Assembly: GCA_024811115.1 (NCBI GenBank)
Contig: JAKOGH010001162.1
Coordinates: 1 to 12,678 of the forward strand
Origin: Terana coerulea
Taxonomy: Eukaryota > Basidiomycota > Agaricomycetes > Polyporales > Phanerochaetaceae
Reading direction: 5' to 3'
DNA length: 12,678 nucleotides
Below the pieces are notes generated by a model, which ran no database searches, was not told where the DNA came from, and saw nothing but the letters and a program-made list of their open reading frames with translations. Within the stretch, counting starts at the first letter, position 1, and each line of letters opens with the position of its first letter. Made by a program: the position numbers and the translations under genes. Shown here in pieces: positions 1-8,857 of the stretch.

Positions 1-1135
1 TCACCTCGTGTAACGACAGATCCTCCTCCTCGGTCTCAGTCTCACTGGCGTTTCCGTCTCTGTCTGGCGACTCTTCCTCGGGCTCAGTCTCACGATCATC
101 TTCTACCTTCCCAGCTACTTCTTGAACAATTTCCTCTGGCTCGGTCTCGCTGCCGTCTTCAGCAACCTGCGTGGACTGGGAAGGTACAGAGGAAATAATT
201 CTTCGGGCTCAGTCACAGACTCGTCGGAGTCGTACTGCTTGACCGGAGGCGGAGACACGCGAGGTTTCTTCGAGGACGAGGAAGGCGCGGGTGAGGCTTT
301 TCGTTTACTTGAGGGCGAGACGCGACGGGATGGAGGCTCGGGCTCTAACTCGGGCTCTGTAACGCTATTTTCGTCCGCCTCCTGCTCAGCCCGCTGACTC
401 GCCTCATTCGACTGCGACGCTTGCCTTTGACTTTCTGCCAATACTGCAAACGTACGCGGAAGGCCTGCAGGAGTTGTTTCGTCGTCTTTCTTTTCTTTGC
501 GCTCCCGCCTCTTGGGTCTCCGATCTTCGTGCTCGTCATACTCGTCCGAGGAGTGGCCCGACGCGTCGGACGTGCGTGGGGATGACGGAAAATCTGGGCG
601 TTCGTCTTCTGAGGAGGTCGCGGAAGGGAGATCGAGGTCGCCTGCATATATTTGACCAGACGATAAGTACACGGTTGGTTAGAGGGCGAAGACAAACCGA
701 ACACAGCTATCAACGGGTTATCCTTCGCATTCAGGCCAGCCAGTGTTCTCCCCTCTCTCCCATTCGCAACAGCAACCCGCTTCTTCCTCGGTGCACCCGC
801 CCCGCCCAACGTCTCACTCCTCCTTCGCTTCGCCTTACTCCTATGTCCATCCCACTCCTCGTCTGAACTGGCTTTCGTTTCCTGTGCAAGCTTTCCGGTG
901 CCCTTGCTGGGCCTTCCATGTCTGGTGCGGGTCTTGATGCTGGGCTCGACAGCGATACGTCGGCCGTTGTTGAAGTCGGAGTCGGAGTCGGTCTCTGTCA
1001 CAGCAACGAATTGAATGTGTTAGCCCGGATAAATTGTGGTATATACTGGTGAGAGAAAAACAAAATAAGAGACGCACCGAGGGGAGCAGGCTGAGACTTG
1101 ACCTCGGCGTTAGGCTGCTTTGTTGCTCCTAGCAT
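1..1135 (-). CDS. Disordered acidic/basic, probably nuclear protein, C-terminus outside window, one frameshift
   Basis: I do not recognise the family. The model has exons 1135-1078, 994-698 and 641 to the left edge, joined by introns 1077-995 (GTGCGT, branch GCTAAC, ACAG) and 697-642 (GTTTGT, branch CTAAC, GCAG); both keep the frame. The start at 1135 (MLGATKQPNAEV) is tentative. The frame stays open upstream to about 1200, and an exon from the ATG at 1311 (MLVCASYAVHSP), spliced across 77 bases, would also fit. The protein is rich in Ser, Glu, Lys and Arg, with basic clusters such as RSKAKRRRS, APRKKRVAV and RRPKRRERKEKK that look like nuclear localisation signals. An acidic motif of the type SVTEPEE/SETEPEE/RETEPEE/SETETEE recurs four times near the left edge. 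The first repeat (near 196-206) lacks one A relative to the second, which shifts the frame; read straight through, translation stops at 115, but the acidic pattern continues in the neighbouring frame to base 1. A nuclear role is inferred only from composition. Confidence 0.6.
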
Positions 1136-2073
1136 TGGCTTCGACGCGGACGCTCTCGCGTCGTGTTTAGCCTCCGCTTCGTAGTGCCCGTACTTGTGCT
1201 AGCGATGCGAGGACGAGACATGACCTACGCTTTTTCTGGGCTTACCTATTATTTTGAAGGATTTGCGTGAGGTACTGGCGAGTGAACGGCGTATGAAGCA
1301 CAGACCAGCATGTGAGCAGACAACAAGATTGGACGAACCGACGGCAGAGGCGCCCATTAGCAGGCGTGAACCGTGCTGTTGTAGGTTATTTGGTTATTGA
1401 TGCGCTGATGGTGGACGGCGGGTCAAGGCCGCCGCTTGACCTTCAACGGTCAACATCACAGTCGACACAGATACCATTACGCTTGAGTATGCTTCCTCTA
1501 GCCACCTCAACATCGGTCATTGCCGCAAGGATGCCTCGCTGGGCTCAAGCTCGGTCTTGTGGAATCGATCTGCTCAGGCGGCTGCTGGACAAGAGAGTCT
1601 CTGCTGCATTCGTAGCAGGTGAACTTTTACAGCAAATGGGCGGGAATGGCGACAAAAAGTCAACAGAGTGCGTTACCAACTTTTGAAAGCATTGATGTTG
1701 AGGCTTACATTCCGCGTTACGTACAGCTGCGAGATGTCTGAGGGCAACTGCCGAACGCCACAAAGATAATCGTCTCCCGACAAGGACGCCTCAGTGCTTC
1801 TTGACATGGCACTCCTTGGCGTGGACGACGCCCTCATCCTCAACATTCATGGCAATGCTTATGTGCACACCTATCGGGCGATCTCTCATTCGTTTTGCTA
1901 GATTTCCAGAAGGGAAGGAACCGCCTTGCGCAGTCTAAGGTTCATGGCTGTACACTCCTACCAGTGTCGTTCTGATGCGCTTAACCTTGAAGCCGAACAC
2001 TGCCTTGCGGGCTGTGCTCTACAACGACCTCTCTGGTACTCGGTTCCTCCGAACTTCCCTTGACTGATGTACC
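1136..2073. other. Spacer between divergent genes, no gene supported
   Basis: This stretch separates the start of the minus-strand gene from the start of the SPRY gene. An open frame at 1312-1686 begins with GTG, has no splice context and no recognisable motif, so I do not call it. A short frame from the ATG at 1806 to the stop at 1899 (MALLGVDDALILNIHG) looks somewhat protein-like and could be a 5' exon of the SPRY gene, but I could not join it by good splice sites. The hairpin at 1421-1441 lies here. Confidence 0.4.
1421..1441. repeat. Perfect 7-bp hairpin GGTCAAG / CTTGACC
   Basis: GGTCAAG (1421-1427) and CTTGACC (1435-1441) are perfect inverted repeats around a 7-base loop, GCCGCCG. The half-site recurs as GGTCAAC near 1449. 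It lies between divergent genes, so it could be a dimeric factor-binding site; this is inference only. Confidence 0.5.
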
Positions 2074-4552
2074 ATGTCCCGTCCCGTCGTCCTTTCGCCG
2101 GCACCTCGTCCCCTTGAATACGCAAGGCGCTATCTGCAGAAGACGCGATATGACGGTGACACTGATAGGTTTAACCTTCCCAAGAGGTGGGAGGACCCGG
2201 AGCCGTGGTGTACGGCGCGACTTGCAAGGGATGGACTGGAAATTCACTGGGGTAAGGCTTCTATCATGGCCGCTAAGTTCCTGCTTCCTCTGATAGCATT
2301 CTCCTTCGAAGTAGGGGTTGATGATCCTGCTACGCACAAACGGAGAAGATTTCAACACGGAGCATTGGGGACAACCACTATCACTCTCTGCTCTGACGAC
2401 TACATTGATGAAGGTGTCAAGGCTTACTACTATGAAGTTGAGGTTACCTGCCTAGAATTTGCTGAGTGTGTCTCTCGATTTTCGGTTCTGGGCATGCTGA
2501 ACTGAAGTCTCGTTTTCAGCACTGTACAAATAGGGTTCGTGGAAATCTCATTAGGGCTGGCTTGCTGGCCTAACAACGGCGTCAAGTTTGCGAGGATATA
2601 ATGATATAGATCCCGAGCTGGGTGATGATCACTTCTCAAAAGTTCACCCTACATGTCTTGCCTATGGAAGGCAGCAGGGGCATGAAGGTATGGATGTCAC
2701 AAATTGTACTGACTCTCGTACGTTGACGCTTACTCCATTTTTAGAAGGAGATGTCATCGGGTGCGGCATCGTCGAGACGGTTTACGGTGGTTGGGTATAT
2801 TTTACACACAATGGTATCATCGCACGCAATGAAAATATGGGCAAGTCTCTTTTGCAGGTGCGTCTTTGTTGGTCGGCATACGGAAATTTTTCTAACCCAC
2901 CATAATTGCGCCACTTTGTTAGATTCACATGCTTGCCGTTATCCTGTCGTTCGCTTCTCCTGCATTCCGCCGTCGTATGCTGCTATCCATGCCAACTTCG
3001 GACAACGGCCATTTGTCTTTGACGTGGAGAACCACTGCGAAACCACCTTCAAGCCGGACATCGTCGCGGCCTCGCTTCCAGTGGAAGTGTTGTGCCTCGT
3101 CGCCTCACAGGCATTGGCCCTTCCCGCTGAAGAAGACAAAGGCCGTCAGTCACAAAGCGCACCACTAGCCCATTTCCGGGATACTCGGCTGCACTTTCCC
3201 GCATATCGCTTGTCTGTCACAGCTGGTTTGCTCTTTGCCGGCCGCCACTTTTCGCCTGCGTGGATTTAACCCAGAAAGCCGACTTAACACAAATTACAGA
3301 ATTGACTCTCGGCTCCATATCCTTACTGGGGATCTCCGTGGGTACCTTCGTCCAGACGTTGGGGATTTCCGCAGACGCGGCCGAGAATTTCGAGATAGCC
3401 TTACTGTCCGGTCTGAGCTTTCGGCTTCCAGCACTCTCAAAGCTCACTTTGGAGAAGAAACGGTCTGATGGCAGGAGTTCCTTCAACTTTGGCGCCTTTC
3501 GTCACAAAACTCGCTATCATGAACTCCCTTCGCGCGTCATCGCCATATTGCCCTCATTATTCAAGGGCTTCAGAGCACTCAGCGCATTGGTACTGCAAAA
3601 TGTTCTGTTCGCGAACCCTCAATATATTGGTCGGATACTCAGCTCCCTTGACAGTCTCGTCACACTCGAGCTGAACAACGTTGGCTGGCTGCACCATGGC
3701 CGTGTGGACCTTCTTCCGAGACGAAGGCGATGTTCGAAGCATCTCGTCACCGCTAATATATCCGGGAATGCCGCCCTCATGCAGTGCATGCCTGTTTTTC
3801 TGCCCTTGATCTTGTCATCACGAATGACCTGGAGCTAAACGGACCTCTCATACGACACGCCTAATCCTATCCTGCTTGACGCTGACTCGTGGGTAATATC
3901 AAGAATTGCCCTGGACTACCTTGACATATTACCCCGTGGTCATGCACTTCACACACTTTGTGAGGACGGCGATGCAGCGCAAGGTCGTGTGCGACCCATT
4001 CTTAGCAGCCTGCGGGATGACAAAGACTGTGAGTTACCATGTCGCTGTGCCCTCACGTGCGGAGAGTGACCACCTTCATCTTTTGAAGGGTTGCTTCATA
4101 TCCAAATTACCCCCAGCTGCTTCCTGAAGCTTACTCTCAAGGAATCCGTAAGCGGCCGCTGGGATCAGCGTGGTGCATCCATCAGCCTACAGGATATCTT
4201 TGTGTCCCTCCCTGCTATCCTCTGTACCTCCGAGTCCATAGCCGTACCCGAAGCCCGGTTACACCTCTTCTGCCAATCCTTGGACGGCCATCTCCACATG
4301 CTGTCAAATTTCCCACATTGCAAGGGTCGTCTCCAAATTCAAGATACGGCAGGCACGGTGGCTGAATGGTTGGAGAACCTCATACCGTGGATGGCACCCA
4401 TATATGCGCCCGTGAGGGCTGCAGAGCTCGAGAGGCAAAGGCAGGAGCGGGAGACTGAGAGTCAGAAGGAAGTGAGGCTGAGATTGCACGACGCCATCAT
4501 AATTCAACGCCAACGGGCGAGACCACTCAGAAGGCACTCATTTCCCGTGTAG
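2074..4552 (+). pseudogene. SPRY domain followed by F-box and leucine-rich region; frameshifted gene
   Basis: Exons 2074-2251, 2315-2465, 2520-2857, 2923-4028 and 4089-4552 are separated by introns 2252-2314 (or to 2311), 2466-2519, 2858-2922 and 4029-4088, all GT-AG with fungal-size lengths. The start ATG at 2074 (ACC before it) gives MSRPVVLSPAPRPLEYARRY. About residues 60-270 form a SPRY domain: AYYYEVEV, TVQIGF, EGDVIGCGI, GGWVYFTHNG and the closing ANFGQRPFVFDVE, as in RanBPM and Ssh4-type proteins. The same frame then runs into LPVEVLCLVASQALALP and, after a shift, LSRISLVCHSWFALCRPPLF, an F-box pattern, then leucine-rich segments (ALSALVLQNVLF, LVTLELNNV) and a Glu/Arg-rich tail. F-box proteins recruit substrates to SCF ubiquitin ligases; SPRY domains bind peptides. 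Frame changes are needed near 2594, 2930-2975, 3170, 3713, 3755, 3805 and 3862. Within the matching frame segments I saw no nonsense codon. About 745 residues if repaired. Either a pseudogene or an assembly with indel errors. Confidence 0.7.
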
Positions 4553-4604
4553 CCCGCAAAGCAAGTGCCATGTGCTAGTGCATTAAAATGATTCTACGGC
4601 AGGA

Positions 4605-6474
4605 TCATGATGTACCATCTTTTTGTTTTACTGCGCTTTCAAATCCATCCGTTGGCAACTCTGATTCTAGGTCTGTATTATCAGTCCGATTTCGGTCGAC
4701 GTACACCTCCATTGGAAACACTAAAGAGTGTATGCCGGTGTCCATAGTGGTCGATACCCCGGCGCGCGCTGACTTGCGAGTCTTTGCCCATGCGAGGGAA
4801 GAGACAGGCTTCTGCGTGTAGAGTGTTTCGTCCTGAGCTTGGTGAGCAACACTGATAATGACATTCGCAAAGATTATGCCGGTGAGAGGTACGGCCTGCG
4901 TCAGCGAGCAATCAGAGATACACGACGAGTGAAAGCAGAGAAGCCAAATGGGGCACGACGACACGTACAATCTCTGACATAAACTCGAGGACTGGCGAGT
5001 CGGCCACAAGAACTATGAGGAAGGCAAAAAGGTAGGCCGCGTTGAGGATTCCACTCTGGAGTAGAACACGGAGGATTATTGTGAGCTGCGAGGACGCGTA
5101 GCCGGCCAGGGTCAAGTTCTTCACTTGATGGTGGATAGACCATATGCGATAGGCAAGTAGCGCTGCAAATGATGGTCGTTAGTAACGCTGAGCGCCATCA
5201 CTGCGCGAAAGGACAACGTACCAGTCGCAGTTCCGTTCGACACTAAACTCAGCGAGAAGAAGATTGTGAGCCACTTCGCCTCGGAGACTATGATTTGACC
5301 GGGAAGGTCGGTGTACCGCCACATGGCATAGTATGCCGAGCCGGTGCTGACGACTGAAAGTAGTGATAGGCAGGGGTTTGCAAACCCTCGGAGGGTTAAG
5401 GGTAAGGGTACAAAGGGTAAGGGTAAGGGTTGGGAAAAGGTAACCCTTGTCTGGCAGGGGTTTACATTCAAATAACAGATGTGTTGCTAGATAGAGCTGC
5501 AAGTATTGTGAGTGCTTTCTATATCAATGCAAGCTACTCAAATAGAAGGCTGACATTATGATTGAATGAAAAAAGCACTCAAAGCACCATTTTCTGCCCA
5601 TTTTGCCAAGGGTTTGAAGGGTAACCCCCAACCCTTACCCTTCATGAGGGTAAGGGTTTTGAAGGGTAAGGGTAAGGGTTAGCCTCTAAGCATGGAGGGT
5701 TTACCCTTGCCAATCACTAACTGAAAGTCACGATGGGAAAGAGGACGACCCGCAGCTGCCTTCCCCACACCACCCAGCATCGATAGTTCTGCAGAAATAT
5801 CCAGCGGTAAGTACATGCATTGAACTTAAACAAAGCGCCCACGTACAACAAATGAATCACCAACGAACAGGGCAGTGGCATATATCGTACACTTGATTGT
5901 GAACAACGGCTCCTTCACGTTCTCCAGATAAATGATACGCTCGGCTCGTGTATCATGTTGGATAAACGCCATGAACACGTCCGCCCGTGTCCACTCGCAA
6001 AGCGAGTTGTAGCCAACATGAGCGTGATGATCCCGGTGGAAACCATGGGCCAGTTCAGCCGCACGAAGCGCCGCAGTAGATCACGTCCGCACACAAAGAA
6101 CAGGCAGACGAAGACACCTGCTCGACAAAGTCAGCGATACCGCACGCGTGAGAGTTCGTGCCACATACCATATAGAGCGCCCTCAGCAGCAACATCAGGA
6201 AACACCTAAACGCACGTACACCACGGGGCGGCGGCGAGGTGGGCGCAGCCTTGGGTTGGGGGTCCGGATCAGACCCAGTGTCCGATCCTGTCATCGATCC
6301 CATACCAGGGTCGCGTTGAGAAAAGTGAGCACATCTTGTTCCAGGCTTCCCTTCGGCAGGTTGCTTCGAGGCTGGGGCTGGGGCTGCGTTGGCCTGCTCG
6401 CAAGGGTAATCTAAGCTTGTCGCACTCAGCGCCGTCCCCAGGGCTTGTCGGAAGCTTGCTGCCTCACATACCAT
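4605..6474 (-). CDS. Seven-transmembrane protein of an uncharacterised basidiomycete family, one frameshift
   Basis: Eight exons: 6474-6472 (only the ATG), 6410-6306, 6205-6169, 6117-5847, 5788-5722, 5353-5222, 5162-4969 and 4895-4605. Introns are 61, 100, 51, 58, 368, 59 and 73 bases, all GT-AG, and the phases agree throughout apart from one missing base in exon 4, at about 5994-6003, between TGIITLMLATT and the WTRADVFMAF segment. The product is about 366 residues. Seven hydrophobic helices lie near 46-63 (ALYGVFVCLFFVC), 72-89, 122-139, 150-172, 189-212, 230-258 and 271-289 (AVPLTGIIFANVIISV). The motif GDSFVNYRCWVVWG after helix 3 and RIW after helix 5 are, from memory, hallmarks of a large receptor-like family expanded in Agaricomycetes; no ligand is known. 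The N-terminus is QP-rich and outside the helices; the C-terminal tail is polar. The fifth intron is a MITE. A 50-base GT-AG intron (6043-5994) would also repair exon 4 but would delete helix 2, so I prefer an indel. Confidence 0.75.
5353..5360. repeat. Target site duplication, left copy
   Basis: ACTGAAAG, identical to 5720-5727 across the MITE. On the minus strand this copy reads CTTTCAGT, and its CTTTCAG serves as the predicted 3' splice site of intron 5 (last intron base 5354). Confidence 0.85.
5361..5719. mobile_element. Non-autonomous DNA transposon (hAT-like MITE), 359 bp, with 8-bp target duplication
   Basis: The ends are imperfect inverted repeats: TAGTGATAGGCAGGGGT at 5361 and, read from the other strand at 5719, TAGTGATTGGCAAGGGT (15 of 17 match). 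ACTGAAAG flanks it directly on both sides (5353-5360 and 5720-5727). Eight-base duplications and termini fitting YARNG are typical of the hAT superfamily. There is no open frame of note inside, so it is non-autonomous. Both ends carry runs of TAAGGG/CCCTTA hexamers pointing in both orientations; the middle (about 5470-5600) is AT-rich. It fills intron 5 of the membrane protein gene, providing nearly all of it. Confidence 0.85.
5390..5700. repeat. Telomere-like TAAGGG hexamer runs inside the MITE
   Basis: Runs such as GGGTAAGGGTAAGGGT occur near 5399-5430 and 5648-5680, with the complementary orientation (ACCCTTACCCTT) near 5630-5642. The unit is TAAGGG, one base different from the canonical fungal telomere unit TTAGGG, and it occurs in both orientations. 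It is therefore part of the transposon, not an interstitial telomere. Confidence 0.75.
5720..5727. repeat. Target site duplication, right copy
   Basis: ACTGAAAG. On the minus strand the end of this copy plus the first MITE bases read GTTAGT (5721-5716), the predicted 5' splice site of intron 5. Confidence 0.85.
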
Positions 6475-7152
6475 ATATGGTAACCCTCATCAAACATAGA
6501 CATTGTTGTGATAAATTCGCATTTATTGTTGAGCAGATGTAATACATGCGGAAATATACATACAGTACACTACGCTGGCTTGTGACACTCACCCATACAC
6601 CTTACTGCTCTTGAGACCAACTACCGCTTACTGTGATAAGTACCAGAACATGTAATGTAACCAGCACATCTTGGGGGAAATTGGTGACAGAATGTCGGAG
6701 CTTCGCGAATAAACTGTTCTGTAGAGTGAGATGTCAGTACGCCTGTGTGCGTAACACTGAGTGGCATGACCTACGCTGTTATACATGAAGGACATGGCTT
6801 GCTTCGTCAGGCTGCAGCGCATCGCTGCCACGTGAAGTCAGCAGGTAGTGACTGGGATGGTTGGAGAGGAGTGTGTGTCAGGGAATAGAGTGGTACGGGC
6901 TACTGTTGCCTGTAGTGTAGGTGAGCTTAGGGGATGGAAAGCCGGGAGTCAGCAGAAGACGACGCACCAACAGAGAGCGAGTCCCGAAGTTCTTGAAGTT
7001 GTTATCCATATCTGCCGGCCGTTGAAACAGAGTTGATCAGCACACAGTCTCAAGGCAGGTAAGTGTACCGTACTACATTAACAATGACCGATGCGTCGAC
7101 ACCTCCCACCTTCACCCGCAGAGGCGGGATTGGTGACGCTTCACCATCCTCG

Positions 7153-7181
7153 CCTCCATCCGCAAGCATGAGCGGATGAGG
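7153..7181. repeat. Hairpin, 10-bp stem with one bulge
   Basis: CCTCCATCCGC (7153-7163) pairs with GCGGATGAGG (7172-7181) except for one bulged C; the loop is AAGCATGA. No poly-T tract follows and no role is evident. Confidence 0.5.
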
Positions 7182-7613
7182 TCCGAGCAGTGTTGTTAAA
7201 ACTCACCTGCCAAGGACTTGTAATCATAGGACCGAGACAACCCTTCATTGTGGCGGTAGTTGTCTGGCGGCTGAGTGAGAGTGGAAGTCGTGGACAAGCA
7301 TGTCAGAGACTTCAAGGCCTTACTCACGAAAACTTATAGCGCGGCGCATTGTTGATATTGATGACGAGAATCGATGGCAGAGGTTGACACAGACTCTGAC
7401 AGAGGTCAATCCAACCCTGGGGTTCAGGACCTCAAAGCGAAGCGGAGCACGCAGCCCTGGAGCAAGCTGGGAGGGAGGGGCAAACCAAGGCTGAGAGTCG
7501 CGAGCCCGCTCCGGGCTGATGATCTGTATGTCCGGCGGGTCCGACCAGAGCTTGATCCAGCATGAGCGCCAGCAACCTCAGCTCGAGGGACCGGGTCACC
7601 CAGTGGTGTAGTT

Positions 7614-7629
7614 TCGGTGTTTCTACACC
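7614..7629. repeat. Perfect 6-bp hairpin with 4-base loop
   Basis: CGGTGT, loop TTCT, ACACCG. It is short and GC-balanced and may be chance, although the surrounding 100 bases are unusually rich in GTAG. Confidence 0.35.
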
Positions 7630-8112
7630 GGGCGTCTGTAGCGCGTGTACTGATGGCATGTGGCGCCGTAGGTCTCCGTAGTGCTGTGTACTTCCATCAG
7701 TGAACTGTGTAGTACCATGTAATAGCTGTACCATAGTCTATAGCCCACTGACAAAATTTCAAGGAATATAAAGACTCTGGCTTTCTGAATTGCACTTTGT
7801 GACGATGTTAAGAACATTGTGCTATGAAGAGCAGCCCAGGTCATTTCCCTCCATCCACGCCCACATGCTCTTGAATCTTGTCCACGGGTGACCACCATAT
7901 GCAGTACCATAAGTGTGCCAACTTGACATTTGGAATGCCCGCGTTTGATCTTGTCGCGCGAGGGATGCTGTTGAGTCAGTTCTGCAGTTTCGTAGCGACC
8001 AGGCCGGCTGATGAGCTCGGCGCTAGAGAGGACATTCGCGGCGTATGCGAGTTTCGATCAGCCTGCCCTAAATGTTGACTCACGAGCTGTCGCTTCTCCT
8101 CCGTTTCCTCAG

Positions 8113-8857
8113 GTTTCCTCGCTCCTTTACCCATCCATGCACTGCTCAATACCCTGAAGGCAGCTCTGTGTGCGCCTGGTATGCGCAAACATTCTTGTTT
8201 GATAAAGTGAGTCTAGAACAATGCTCAGTTCAAGAAGACGCATCTGACTTCTGCAGACTCATTGCTAGGATGACGCGTCGAGTGTAAACAGCGGAGGCGG
8301 CGGCGTCCTGGCTCCAAGTGTCAGGAGTAGTATCCTGGGAAGGTTTCATGCTTGGTGAGGTTATCTCCTATGCTCGTTGCATCTCTCACTGTCATGTTAG
8401 CTCGTTTCTCAGGTGGTCTACGCCAGGGATCCCCCTCTGGATGATGAGCTCTGTCCTCTGCGCAATGAGGAGCCGGTAAGGCCCATTGAGCCATGCAAGG
8501 ACCAATACTGCAACATCAACAAGCAGGTGCTGTTCAGTGCCATGAAGGATGATGAAAGGTGCAGTGAGGCCTTCAAGGAGTGCAAGGCCAACACGGTGTG
8601 TAAGTGTTGCAACCTGCATAACGACGGCGCCCCGGGCCACTGATTAGCCATCCATGCCTTGGAATAAAGTGAAGTACGCTCACCTGTCTGAGGGCTCCGG
8701 TAAGTCCTTCACCAGTCCCTCTTGTGCCTTGTTGCTCATCATCATCAATGAACCTACCAAGGGTACTCCAGTCGCCTCTGATGCCGCGAAAGCTGGGCAG
8801 TTCCAAGTCTGCAACCATGCTGCAAAGGATGCTATTACCGAGGTGTCATTCTTGTAG
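8113..8857 (+). CDS. Unrecognised multi-exon protein with clustered cysteines; start not found
   Basis: I do not recognise this protein. The best exon chain is 8113-8206, 8269-8354, 8413-8595, 8648-8699 and 8772-8857, ending at TAG. Introns are 8207-8268 (GTGAGT, CTAG), 8355-8412 (GTGAGG, CTCAG), 8596-8647 (GTGTGT, TTAG) and 8700-8771 (GTAAGT, CCAG). The first exon begins after a CCTCAG acceptor, so the true start lies upstream. All joins are in phase except 8354 to 8413, which needs one extra base. Segments include WYAQTFLFDKDDASS, a GGGG stretch, VYARDPPLDDELCPLRNEEP, then PCKDQYCNINK and RCSEAFKECK. The Cys spacing (C-x4-C, then C-x6-C) faintly recalls small mitochondrial twin-Cys proteins but does not fit CX9C, so I give no function. 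Third codon positions in 8413-8595 are mostly G or C, which supports coding. The last intron is 72 bases and stop-free, so it could be retained. Confidence 0.45.

Larger units (their letters stand above)
6475..8112. other. Intergenic stretch, no gene recognised
   Basis: I see only short open frames in all six frames, no domain motifs and no consistent exon chain. Frames at 7300-7494 and 7878-8078 are open but featureless; the latter (ending RSACPKC) could be an upstream exon of the 8113-8857 gene. Hairpins lie at 7153-7181 and 7614-7629. The first 100 bases should hold the promoter of the minus-strand membrane protein gene, but I could not pick a clear TATA box. Confidence 0.45.

Noticed and set aside
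1312..1686. Open frame of 124 codons in the divergent spacer
   Set aside because: It starts with GTG, has no splice or domain support and reads as low-information sequence.
5390..5700. Interstitial telomere or chromosome-end scar
   Set aside because: The unit is TAAGGG, not TTAGGG, occurs in both orientations, and lies wholly inside an element with inverted ends and a target duplication.
6206..6305. Frameshift at the N-terminus of the membrane protein
   Set aside because: A 100-base GT-AG intron (GTATGG to TTTAG), together with intron 6471-6411, gives an unbroken N-terminus in phase, so no indel is needed there.
8573..8857. Mitochondrial twin-CX9C protein
   Set aside because: The Cys spacing is C-x4-C and C-x6-C, which does not fit the CX9C pairs of that group.
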